DNA of 43,238 nt. Origin: Flavobacterium sp. (GTDB lineage Bacteria > Bacteroidota > Bacteroidia > Flavobacteriales > Flavobacteriaceae). Where the stretch lies: contig NZ_JAQSDH010000020.1 in NCBI RefSeq assembly GCF_029945805.1, positions 1 through 43,238 of the forward strand, written 5' to 3'. The position numbers were made by a program, and so were the translations under genes. The notes beneath the pieces are model-generated. The model did no database searches and had not been told where the DNA came from. It saw only the letters and a list, made by a program, of their open reading frames with translations. Below are positions 1 through 7,761 of this stretch, in pieces. Positions within the stretch are counted from its first letter, which is position 1, and every line of letters starts with the position of its first letter.

Positions 1-11
1 ACGATTCATTT

Positions 12-40
12 AAAGAAGCCATCTTTTTGGCTTCTTTTTT
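12..40 (+). terminator. Rho-independent terminator of a gene left of the window
   Basis: The arms AAAGAAGCC and GGCTTCTTT are perfect complements around an 8-base loop and are followed by a T run. The structure reads as a plus-strand terminator for a gene ending before base 1. In the other direction it could also stop transcripts leaving the histidine kinase gene that ends at 116. Confidence 0.75.
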
Positions 41-115
41 ATCGGACAACAATGAATTTAAATATTAAAATTGGAATGATATATATCATATTTAGCAGTT
101 TAGAATCCATTTTGA

Positions 116-1498
116 TTATTTAGGAAAACTTAAGGTTACTTGAGTTCCCACATTTTCTTTACTTTCAATATTCAAATCGATATTAAGTAAAATACATAAT
201 CGTTTTACAATTGACAACCCTAAACCAGTTCCTTTTATTTCTGGATGATCGGAAGATTTGGATCTATAAAACTGGTCGAAAATTTTCTTCATATCTTCTT
301 TTGCAATTCCGATTCCGTTATCAGAAATTGTACAGACTACCGCTTTTTTTGTGTCTTTTAAATCAAAAGTTATAAAGCTATTTACTTTCGAATATTTGAC
401 CGCATTGGTTAAAATATTATTACTTATAATGGTAAACAAGTAGGAATCCGTTTCAACATAAAAATCCTTCGAAAAAGTAGCCACACATTTCAGTTTTTTT
501 TCATTGATAATTGTCGAATTTCTTGAAATAACATCTAAGAATAAAGCATTTAAAGATATTTTTTCAGTCTTCAACGATTTTCTTTGATTTTCAAATCGTG
601 CTAATAAAAGTAGCTCATCAACTAAATTATTCAATCGATTGACTTCGTTGATACAGAAATCGATTTTGTCTTTGTATTCTTTCTCGCTACGAGGTTTTCT
701 CACCAAAACTTCCATTGTGCCTTTGATCACAGCCAGTGGAGTTCTCAGTTCGTGTGAAGCATCAGAAGTAAATTGTTTTTCACGTTCGATCGCATTTTCT
801 ACCCTATCCAACAAATTGTTAATGGTTTCAGAAAGCAAGTGAAGTTCGTCACGATTAATTGGTAAGGGAATTCTAGATTTCAGGTTGTCTTTGGTGATAA
901 TATTAGAGGTCTGAATTATGGAACATATTGGTTTTATACTTCTTCCTGCTATGAATCGCGCAATAAGAAATAGTACTAAAAGTATCAAAGGATAAGCTAC
1001 TATTAATATGAAAAATAAATTATTCAAAACCATTGCAGAATCTTCTAAAGACATGGCGATGATCATAAATCCAATTATCTTAGTATTTTGATATAAAGGA
1101 ACTTGTATTTGTCTAACTGAAGTGTTTTCAAGCCTTCCGTCAAACAAAACATTATTGATTGCTAAAGGATAATACGTTAGTTTTTTTTGTTTTAGATTCG
1201 GAGATTTATCCACTAATGCTCCTAATTCATCCACAAATTGAATGAAAGCTGGACTGATGTCTACCTTGTTGAACTGCACCTTTTTCCACTGTTTTTCACG
1301 AATAAGAAGGACGCAGTTTTCCTTGACCTCAATTTCTTTTAAGTGTTTGACAACTTCCAATTTGATGTCGTTATTCACCTTCACATACACACTGAATCGT
1401 ACAATTGCGTATATGACAAAAAACACTACAAAAATTAATAATGCTGTAGAAATTAGGTAATTGGAAGCAATTCTATTTTTAAAAGAAAGTTGTTGCAT
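116..1498 (-). CDS. Sensor histidine kinase (HAMP, HisKA, HATPase_c)
   Basis: This is an inner-membrane sensor kinase of 460 residues. Transmembrane helices lie at about residues 14-36 and 158-182 and enclose a periplasmic sensor region of about 120 residues. A HAMP-like linker follows (183-235). The HisKA motif SHELRTPL carries the phospho-accepting His249. The ATPase domain has the N box around NNILTNAVKYS (360-370), the G1 box DNGIGIA (393-399) and the G2 box GTGLGLS (423-429), so the kinase looks intact. It lies 4 bases downstream of the response regulator gene on the same strand and is surely co-transcribed with it. The signal is not known. The divergent lipid A modification genes suggest envelope stress or cationic peptides, as for PmrB, but that is inference from context only. 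Confidence 0.95.
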   Translation of the reverse strand: MQQLSFKNRIASNYLISTALLIFVVFFVIYAIVRFSVYVKVNNDIKLEVVKHLKEIEVKENCVLLIREKQWKKVQFNKVDISPAFIQFVDELGALVDKSPNLKQKKLTYYPLAINNVLFDGRLENTSVRQIQVPLYQNTKIIGFMIIAMSLEDSAMVLNNLFFILIVAYPLILLVLFLIARFIAGRSIKPICSIIQTSNIITKDNLKSRIPLPINRDELHLLSETINNLLDRVENAIEREKQFTSDASHELRTPLAVIKGTMEVLVRKPRSEKEYKDKIDFCINEVNRLNNLVDELLLLARFENQRKSLKTEKISLNALFLDVISRNSTIINEKKLKCVATFSKDFYVETDSYLFTIISNNILTNAVKYSKVNSFITFDLKDTKKAVVCTISDNGIGIAKEDMKKIFDQFYRSKSSDHPEIKGTGLGLSIVKRLCILLNIDLNIESKENVGTQVTLSFPK

Positions 1499-1502
1499 TT
1501 AT

Positions 1503-2168
1503 TTAATCGTTGGCGATATAACCCACACCGCGAATGGTTTTAATGTAATCTTCGTCTACTTTTAAGTTGAGTTTTTTTCTAATAGAATTCATAAAAACAT
1601 CAATAACTCCCGTATCATAATCGAAATGAATATCCCAAACATCCTGAATTATTTGTGTTCTTGAACAAACGGTTCCTTTATTTTTAACCAAATACGATAG
1701 CAAGTCGAATTCTTTTTGTGTCAACGCAACATTTTGTTTATCAACAGTAACAGCGTGTTTTTGGATGTTGATTTCAATTGGACCGAGAGTTAATATTTCT
1801 TGGTCTTTTTTATCTCGAAGCTGGACTTTAATGCGTTCTAACAGTTCGTCAAAACTGAAAGGTTTCTTAATATAATCGTTTGCACCTGTTTTTAAACCTT
1901 CTACCGTTTCTTGAACTGTATCTTTAGCCGTCAGGAAAATAATAGGTGTTTTAGTATCGGTTTCTCTGATTTTTTGACAAACTTCTAGGCCGGTCATTTT
2001 GGGAAGCATCCAATCTAAAAGTATCAAATCAAACTTTTCTTTTTGAGAAAGAGTATAACCTTCTAAGCCATTATTAACAGCAGAAATTTGATAATTTTCT
2101 TCTTCTAATCCCTGTTTCAGAAATTGAAGAATTCCTTCTTCGTCTTCAACTATAAGTATGTGCTTCAT
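1503..2168 (-). CDS. OmpR/PhoB-family DNA-binding response regulator
   Basis: The 221-residue protein has an N-terminal receiver domain with the acidic pair E8/D9, phospho-acceptor Asp52 in LILLDWMLP, Thr79 and the Lys101-Pro102 switch. A C-terminal winged-helix domain (about 125-221) ends in the typical IKTIRGVGYI hairpin. It would be phosphorylated by the kinase encoded just downstream and act as a transcription factor. A well-matched promoter lies 30 bases upstream. The divergent PAP2/eptA-type genes are the obvious candidate targets, but no binding site has been shown. Confidence 0.95.
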   Translation of the reverse strand: MKHILIVEDEEGILQFLKQGLEEENYQISAVNNGLEGYTLSQKEKFDLILLDWMLPKMTGLEVCQKIRETDTKTPIIFLTAKDTVQETVEGLKTGANDYIKKPFSFDELLERIKVQLRDKKDQEILTLGPIEINIQKHAVTVDKQNVALTQKEFDLLSYLVKNKGTVCSRTQIIQDVWDIHFDYDTGVIDVFMNSIRKKLNLKVDEDYIKTIRGVGYIAND

Positions 2169-2197
2169 AGCGGCTATTTTTTTTGGTAAATTTAAAT

Positions 2198-2226
2198 CAA
2201 AATTAAAAAGCTATTACTAAAATCAA
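2198..2226 (-). promoter_or_regulatory. Promoter of the two-component operon
   Basis: Read on the minus strand, a TTG (2224-2226) is followed after 18 bases by TAATTTTG (2198-2205). This fits the Bacteroidota housekeeping consensus TTG-N17-23-TAnnTTTG. The predicted start near 2191 leaves a leader of about 23 bases before the ATG at 2168. Confidence 0.6.
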
Positions 2227-2349
2227 TACTTTATTAATCAAATATTAATTAAGTTCTGAGCTTAAATTTAATCAAAAGCAATAAGCTTTATTTAATTAAG
2301 CTTAATGAATTTTTTTAATAATATTTTTGAATTATTTACATAATACTAA

Positions 2350-2379
2350 TTGTTGCTGTTAGTATTATCATTAGTTTTG
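2350..2379 (+). promoter_or_regulatory. Promoter of the PAP2/EptA operon
   Basis: TTG at 2350-2352 is followed after 19 bases by TAGTTTTG at 2372-2379, an exact match to the Bacteroidota consensus. The predicted start lies near 2385, inside the inverted repeat at 2382-2400. The leader to the ATG at 2469 is about 85 bases. Confidence 0.55.
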
Positions 2380-2381
2380 GT

Positions 2382-2400
2382 TTGTCAAATTGTTTGACAA
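2382..2400. promoter_or_regulatory. Perfect inverted repeat, possible operator
   Basis: TTGTCAAA and TTTGACAA form an 8-bp perfect inverted repeat with a 3-base spacer, starting 2 bases after the -7 box of the PAP2/EptA promoter. The position suits an operator that would block initiation. A short hairpin in the leader is the alternative. OmpR-family regulators usually prefer direct repeats, so the binding factor is unclear. Confidence 0.4.
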
Positions 2401-2468
2401 TCCAAGTAAGATAATAATAAGTATTTTAAATAAGCCTGTTAAAAACAATCAATAAAGAATAAAGTTAT

Positions 2469-3338
2469 ATGAATACAAATGTTATTAACAATTATTCCAA
2501 ACTCAAATCATCTTTATTTTTTTTACCCATATTTTTCTTAAGTTTAATTGTAGTAGTTCTTAGTACTCAAGATGCCTTAAATACGGTTAACTACGTAAAA
2601 ATTCAAAAAGGCACTTTTTTTTATATTAATTATAATTTAGGACAATATCCAAACTTTATCGCGAATCTTACCCAAATAGGAGATACTTCAATTTTTTTTG
2701 CATTGCTATCGATTTTTATTATAAAAGCACCAAAATTATGGGAGGCTTTATTATCATCTACCATAGTTGCGGCTCTATTTTCTTGTTTACTCAAAACTAT
2801 TTTTAGAGTTCCACGACCTCATGAAGTCTATGATGATAGTAGTTTTATAATAATCGGAAAAAAAGCTATAGGTTTTGCGAGTTTACCTTCCGGACACTCA
2901 ATTACAGTCTTTACAACACTTACTGTTTTGTTATTTGCATTTATGCCTAAAATGTTGAAATATAAAATTTTATGGATTTTTACTATAATCATCTTAGGAT
3001 TAGCAATTGCGTTTACAAGAGTTGGCGTCGGAGCACATCACCCACTTGATGTTATTATTGGCAGTATTATTGGATATATTTCTGGACTTTTAGGGATTTT
3101 TGTCATCATAAAATATAAAATTTTTGCGTGGATCAACAATAAAAAATATTACCCAATTTTTATAGTGTTAATGCTAAGTTGCAGCATTTCGTTAATTTAC
3201 AAAATAATGTATGAAAATTTGGTAATATATTATTTGACCCTAATTTGTTTACTTATTTCACTTTATAAAATCACTTATGTATATCTTAAAAAATATTTTA
3301 AAAATAACTCATTTCGTTTTATTAATGAGTCTGCTTAA
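2469..3338 (+). CDS. PAP2-family membrane phosphatase (LpxE/PgpB-like)
   Basis: This is a 289-residue multi-spanning inner-membrane protein of the type 2 phosphatidic acid phosphatase superfamily. All three signature motifs are present: K-x6-RP at Lys109-Arg116-Pro117, PSGH at 140-143 and R-x5-H-x3-D at Arg184-His190-Asp194. The active site faces the periplasm. Family members remove phosphate from lipid A (LpxE), undecaprenyl diphosphate or phosphatidylglycerol phosphate. The downstream gene overlaps it and encodes a phosphoethanolamine transferase. That pairing matches the LpxE-EptA pair of Helicobacter pylori, so a lipid A 1-phosphatase is the preferred reading. The substrate cannot be proven from sequence. 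Confidence 0.85.
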   Translation: MNTNVINNYSKLKSSLFFLPIFFLSLIVVVLSTQDALNTVNYVKIQKGTFFYINYNLGQYPNFIANLTQIGDTSIFFALLSIFIIKAPKLWEALLSSTIVAALFSCLLKTIFRVPRPHEVYDDSSFIIIGKKAIGFASLPSGHSITVFTTLTVLLFAFMPKMLKYKILWIFTIIILGLAIAFTRVGVGAHHPLDVIIGSIIGYISGLLGIFVIIKYKIFAWINNKKYYPIFIVLMLSCSISLIYKIMYENLVIYYLTLICLLISLYKITYVYLKKYFKNNSFRFINESA

Positions 3339-4806
3339 TTTTTTATTCTTTCATTACCCTTTTTTTAAATTTGTTGTTAATAATGTTGATTATAAAAGTA
3401 GCGATGGTATTGTTATTATTATTAGTTTAATTATTCTAATGGTAGTTTTAAATGCTTTTGTTTTTTTTATCATTTTTTTTCTTTCTCGTTTTGTCGGAAA
3501 ATTTTTGTTGGTCTTATTCTTTATGATCAACGCAGTTGCTATTTACTTTATTAATACCTACAGCGTTATATTAGATGAAAGCATGATTGGCAATGTGCTC
3601 AATACAAAATTTGAAGAGTCTAGTGGTTTTTTTTCCATTAAATTAGTTTTATACCTAATTTTCTTTGGTATTCTTCCTAGCATTTATATCATTAAAGTTA
3701 CAATTATAAATGTAACTGCAAAGAAGTTTTTAACCATCACTTCACTTACACTTTTATTTATTTTAAGTTTAGTATTTGTAAATTCAAGCAATGTGCTGTG
3801 GATTGATAAAAATTCAAAAGTATTAGGTGGACTTGCTATGCCTTGGTCCTACACAGTTAATATTACTCTTTTTAATGTTCATCAGTACCAAAAAAATAAG
3901 AAAGAAATTTTATTACCAAATGCAATAATAAAGGATACACAAAAATCAGTTGTAATATTAGTTATAGGAGAATCTGCCAGAAGCGAAAATTTTTCTTTAT
4001 ATGGATACAATAAAAATACCAATCCACTACTTGCAAAAATACCGAATGTCTTTCATTTTAATGCTAACGCTGGAGCCACTTATACTTCCGCAGGTTTAAA
4101 ATGTATCTTAGAGCATACTCGTACAGACGATTTGTATGAAATTTTACCCAATTATTTATATCGAAATAATGTAGACGTTATTTGGAGAACTACAAATTGG
4201 GGAGAACCTCCAATTCACATAAAAGATTATCAAAATAGAGAAGTTTTAATGCCAAATTGCAAAGGTGAAGGATGTAATTATGATGAAGTTCTTTTAGCTG
4301 GATTAAAAGAACAAATACTAGCCAGTAAAAAAAATAAAATATTAATAATATTGCATACAAGTACAAGTCATGGACCTACTTATAGCAAGAAATATCCTTC
4401 TCAATTTGAAACTTTTAAACCCGTTTGCAATAGCGTTGAATTAGCAAATTGTTCGCATACAGAACTAATCAATGCTTATGACAATACTATAGTTTATACT
4501 GATTATATTTTATCAAAAGTAATTGAAGATTTAAAACAATTACCAGAGTATAAAAGTGCGATGATTTTTGTTTCAGACCATGGTGAATCCTTAGGAGAAA
4601 ATAATCTATATATGCATGGATTACCTTTAAGTATTGCTCCTAAAGAACAGTATGAGATTCCGTTTATCGTCTGGTATTCTGATAATAGTTCGAAAAAATT
4701 AAAGCCTAATAAATTAATATCTCAAAACTATATTTTTCATAGTGTTTTAAATTTTTTAAGCATTCAAAGTCCAATCTATAATGAGGAAATGAACATTTTT
4801 AAATAA
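3277..4806 (+). CDS. Phosphoethanolamine transferase, EptA family
   Basis: The 509-residue protein has about five N-terminal membrane helices (to about residue 170) and a periplasmic alkaline-phosphatase/sulfatase-fold domain. Visible catalytic elements are GES with Glu232, the nucleophile region GATYTSAGLKC with Thr268 or Thr270, and the metal-binding SDHGESLGE near the C terminus. Family members transfer phosphoethanolamine to lipid A and confer resistance to cationic peptides. The ATG at 3277 overlaps the PAP2 gene by 62 bases. It is preferred because it gives a short lysine-containing N terminus before the first helix, as in known EptA proteins; an ATG at 3325 is possible. Co-transcription and possible translational coupling with the phosphatase are likely. 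Confidence 0.88.
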   Translation: MYILKNILKITHFVLLMSLLNFLFFHYPFFKFVVNNVDYKSSDGIVIIISLIILMVVLNAFVFFIIFFLSRFVGKFLLVLFFMINAVAIYFINTYSVILDESMIGNVLNTKFEESSGFFSIKLVLYLIFFGILPSIYIIKVTIINVTAKKFLTITSLTLLFILSLVFVNSSNVLWIDKNSKVLGGLAMPWSYTVNITLFNVHQYQKNKKEILLPNAIIKDTQKSVVILVIGESARSENFSLYGYNKNTNPLLAKIPNVFHFNANAGATYTSAGLKCILEHTRTDDLYEILPNYLYRNNVDVIWRTTNWGEPPIHIKDYQNREVLMPNCKGEGCNYDEVLLAGLKEQILASKKNKILIILHTSTSHGPTYSKKYPSQFETFKPVCNSVELANCSHTELINAYDNTIVYTDYILSKVIEDLKQLPEYKSAMIFVSDHGESLGENNLYMHGLPLSIAPKEQYEIPFIVWYSDNSSKKLKPNKLISQNYIFHSVLNFLSIQSPIYNEEMNIFK

Positions 4807-4854
4807 TTAGCAATTCCAAACGCTTTTATCAAAATTTAGAAAACTGACAATCAT

Positions 4855-4974
4855 ATGCTCATCATCGGACAAAAGCATTATAAGAATATAAACTTGTGGG
4901 AGATTATAGAAAATTCGAGTGTAGATTTTATAATTCGAAGCAGGAAAGAAATAGAGCGAACAATTAACTTATAA
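4855..4974 (+). other. Small open frame of 39 codons, coding status uncertain
   Basis: Between the EptA-type gene and the terminator an ATG-started frame of 39 codons ends at TAA (4972-4974). The translation is charged and ends in RSRKEIERTINL, with no signal or family I recognise. It may be a decayed gene end or chance. The remainder of the 206-base interval shows no other structure except the terminator. Confidence 0.15.
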
Positions 4975-5006
4975 AAAAAACCTCCGATTTCTCGAAGGTT
5001 TTTATT
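4974..5006. terminator. Bidirectional terminator between convergent genes
   Basis: AACCT and AGGTT, then CGA and TCG after one mismatch, form a stem with a TTTC loop flanked by an A run on the left and a T run on the right. It can serve the EptA-type gene (plus strand) and the exported-protein gene ending at 5013 (minus strand). Confidence 0.7.
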
Positions 5007-5012
5007 GTTTTT

Positions 5013-6479
5013 TTAAAATACGCCGGTATAGCTTACAAACACTACTTTTCCGTCGCTGTAATATTTGGCGAGAAGTAATTTTTTACTATCCTGAAAATAG
5101 TTCATAAATTGGTGAACATAATATCCTCCGCTAAAATCACCATCTATTCTACTGTTGTATTGATAAGGAGCGATTGGCAACTGAATGTTTTGTACATTCA
5201 ATATAAAATTTGGTGACGTCAATTGATACAAAACAGGATATTCCTCATTGTTTTTGTCTCCGCCCCAAGCAACGGTGTTCAAATAATAGTTTCCTTTTAT
5301 ATTCAATAATCCAAAATTATTTACCAATTCATTACTGAACGGAACTTTTGGAAGCAGGTTCATGCTTTTTGTGACTTTACCTTCTGTATTCATTACAATC
5401 AACATGCCAGCTCCAAATGAATAAACAGGATCATTAAACTTAGGATCGTTTGGAAAAGCAGATGATGGTTTAGAACCTGTTTTGTATTTACATTCAGTAA
5501 ACAATTCAATTTGATTATTTTGAACAGTTACACTATTGAATTTTACATCCTGAATATCTTTGATTCCAGGGAAAGCATCTATTTTATCGTTATTCAAAAT
5601 TTTTCCACCATTCAAATCATAAAGCATAATGTTGCTGTATGAAGCTTCTCTTAAACTAGCTTTAAAATTGAAAGCAACAAGATAATCCTGAGTTCCGATA
5701 GAAATTGCTAAAGGTTTACTGATTTTAATTTCAGCACCTAAATCTTTATCGGCTTCGCTAGTAGCATCAACAACATATAAACTGTGCTTTTCTCCTTTTT
5801 CAACTACTCGCTTAACGAAAACTAATTTACCTGAATTCGTCATCGTAACATCTCCCGAATAGAATTCTAATGGGAAAGTGATTGTTTTCTTCCAAACTTC
5901 TGCAAAAGATTTACCGTCAATTACCAAGCAGTCATCCACTTCAGCGATTTTTCTGTTGGAGAATTTAGAATACACGATTCCAAAATAAGTACCGTTTGGA
6001 GAAGCAACAACCGTAGCAGTTCCCGATTTTGAAATACTTTCAAAGGTGTAATCGACAATTAAAGTAGACGTAAATTTATCCGTAGTTTTATCAAAAATCA
6101 TTCTGTGAATGGACTTCTTTTTAGCTTTATTCGAATAACCATCAATAAAGATTACAATTTTGTCTTTTCCTAATTCGTAACTTCCTAAATAATTGTATAA
6201 AGTAAACATCGTTTTTTCGGGAAAATCCTGAGTAAACGTGTTAACCAGATTATTTTTCTGATCAAACTTTCTCATGATGATACCGTGTTGGGCCATCATT
6301 CCATGTTTGTTTACCGCAGTCATTAAGTAATGCCCATAATTATCGGCCAAAACCACTTTTGGATCTTCTTCAAGATTCACATTATAATCAAATTTTGAAC
6401 CCCATTCTTTTTTGATTTGAGCAGACATCGTCGTAGATGTTAGCACCAAAATCAATGTGAAAATTCTAAAATATTTCAT
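5013..6479 (-). CDS. Exported protein of unknown function (488 residues)
   Basis: The protein begins with a signal peptide (MKYFRIFTLILVLTSTTMSA, cleavage near residue 20) and then continues as a soluble, beta-rich sequence without membrane segments, lipobox or T9SS tail. Recurrent patterns of the kind VxxxxNGxYFGIVYSKF and GKLVFVKRV suggest a beta-propeller-like or WD-like fold, but I cannot assign a family. The gene starts 2 bases after the stop of the 394-residue exported protein gene, so the two form an operon and probably act together in the periplasm. No function is proposed. Confidence 0.8.
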   Translation of the reverse strand: MKYFRIFTLILVLTSTTMSAQIKKEWGSKFDYNVNLEEDPKVVLADNYGHYLMTAVNKHGMMAQHGIIMRKFDQKNNLVNTFTQDFPEKTMFTLYNYLGSYELGKDKIVIFIDGYSNKAKKKSIHRMIFDKTTDKFTSTLIVDYTFESISKSGTATVVASPNGTYFGIVYSKFSNRKIAEVDDCLVIDGKSFAEVWKKTITFPLEFYSGDVTMTNSGKLVFVKRVVEKGEKHSLYVVDATSEADKDLGAEIKISKPLAISIGTQDYLVAFNFKASLREASYSNIMLYDLNGGKILNNDKIDAFPGIKDIQDVKFNSVTVQNNQIELFTECKYKTGSKPSSAFPNDPKFNDPVYSFGAGMLIVMNTEGKVTKSMNLLPKVPFSNELVNNFGLLNIKGNYYLNTVAWGGDKNNEEYPVLYQLTSPNFILNVQNIQLPIAPYQYNSRIDGDFSGGYYVHQFMNYFQDSKKLLLAKYYSDGKVVFVSYTGVF

Positions 6480-6481
6480 AA

Positions 6482-7666
6482 TTATACTTTGTAAATTGCG
6501 CTTTCAAATTGTTTTAATTCTGCTTTTTCCTCATAAGACAAGTCCATATAAATTATATTTTCTTGCAACGCATTCAGTTGTTTTTCAGCTTCTTTTTTGT
6601 CGCCAAGTGCAATGTATAAACGAACTAAGTTAAATGATACAAACGTTCCGATTTTAGCATTCAAATCAGCTTTTTTGTCTTTCCATTGGATTTTTGTCAT
6701 CGTATCTTTCCAAATATCAATTCCTTTTTGCATTCCAGCCATTCCCGCTGCAGTCATTTCTGGACTTTCCGGATTTAGTTTTCTCAAATTAGTTGACACA
6801 TAAACGGAAGCTTTTTCTAAATCATCGTATTTTCCTTTGTTTTTAACAGAAACTATTTTTACCGATGGCGTTGTGTAACGAATACCGTAATTCTCATCTA
6901 AATACGCGTTTACATGAGCAATAACTTCATTCAAATAATTCTTTTCAGATAAAGGTTTGTTCAAATTATTAGACGGAGAAGTCGAGTACAATTTGAAATC
7001 CTGATAAAACATAGTATTTATCTTTTCGGTTCCATTTATCTTAACAATCAATTTTGTAGGTTGATTAGCGAATGTTTGTCCAGCATTATCTTGAAAATTC
7101 ATTTTTTTGATATCAAGCATTATATCTACATAACTTCCACCTTTCGTGAATCCTGTAATTCCAATTTGTGAAGCCAAAACATCATTATCCACAATGATAT
7201 AATTGTTAAAATTTGGTTCGCTATAAACGGGTTTAGTTGGTTTGTAATATACGGGCTTAGTTGGTGTAACTAATTTTGGCGCTTTACCCTGATCGGTCAT
7301 TGCCAAACGCTCTAATAAAGACATTTTTTTAAATTCGGCTGATTCTAAAGCATATTTTTCTTTAGAATTAATAACATCTTCATCGTAAGTTTTTAATTTA
7401 TCTTTGAATTCCACTTCGCTATCTGCTACAACTTTATCGTAATTTTTTAACTCTGCTTGAAAATCTACTTTTGATTGTGCCACAATATCATCCGTTTTCA
7501 ACGTGTATGGCGAAGTAACTTTAACTTTAAAATTTCTATTCAAAGCTTCTATTGGAAATTTTGCTACAACAGGAACTCTAAACTGAACCATTTCAGAAGT
7601 AAAACTTTGTGCATTTGATAACGAAACAACTCCAATAAGGAATACTAGTAAAAATCTAACTTTCAT
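6482..7666 (-). CDS. Exported protein of unknown function with K/P-rich segment
   Basis: The 394-residue protein starts with a signal peptide (MKVRFLLVFLIGVVSLSNAQ). A charged, probably helical region at about 60-130 is followed by an imperfect duplication KPVYYKPTKPVYSEP near residues 140-155. The last part (about 345-394) reads like a tetratricopeptide helix pair, with LYIALGDKKEAEKQLNAL. It is the first gene of a two-gene operon and has its own promoter. I do not recognise a named family. The TPR-like tail suggests a role in protein contacts. Confidence 0.8.
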   Translation of the reverse strand: MKVRFLLVFLIGVVSLSNAQSFTSEMVQFRVPVVAKFPIEALNRNFKVKVTSPYTLKTDDIVAQSKVDFQAELKNYDKVVADSEVEFKDKLKTYDEDVINSKEKYALESAEFKKMSLLERLAMTDQGKAPKLVTPTKPVYYKPTKPVYSEPNFNNYIIVDNDVLASQIGITGFTKGGSYVDIMLDIKKMNFQDNAGQTFANQPTKLIVKINGTEKINTMFYQDFKLYSTSPSNNLNKPLSEKNYLNEVIAHVNAYLDENYGIRYTTPSVKIVSVKNKGKYDDLEKASVYVSTNLRKLNPESPEMTAAGMAGMQKGIDIWKDTMTKIQWKDKKADLNAKIGTFVSFNLVRLYIALGDKKEAEKQLNALQENIIYMDLSYEEKAELKQFESAIYKV

Positions 7667-7689
7667 AATTTTAATAATTTACATTTTGG

Positions 7690-7718
7690 CAAAAGTACTA
7701 TAATTATTAAGCCTACAA
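7690..7718 (-). promoter_or_regulatory. Promoter of the exported-protein operon
   Basis: On the minus strand TTG (7716-7718) is followed after 18 bases by TACTTTTG (7690-7697), an exact Bacteroidota consensus. The start codon at 7666 lies about 17 bases downstream of the expected transcription start. Confidence 0.6.
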
Positions 7719-7761
7719 AATACAATCATAGTTAATTATGTTAAAATTAAAGAAATAGCGA

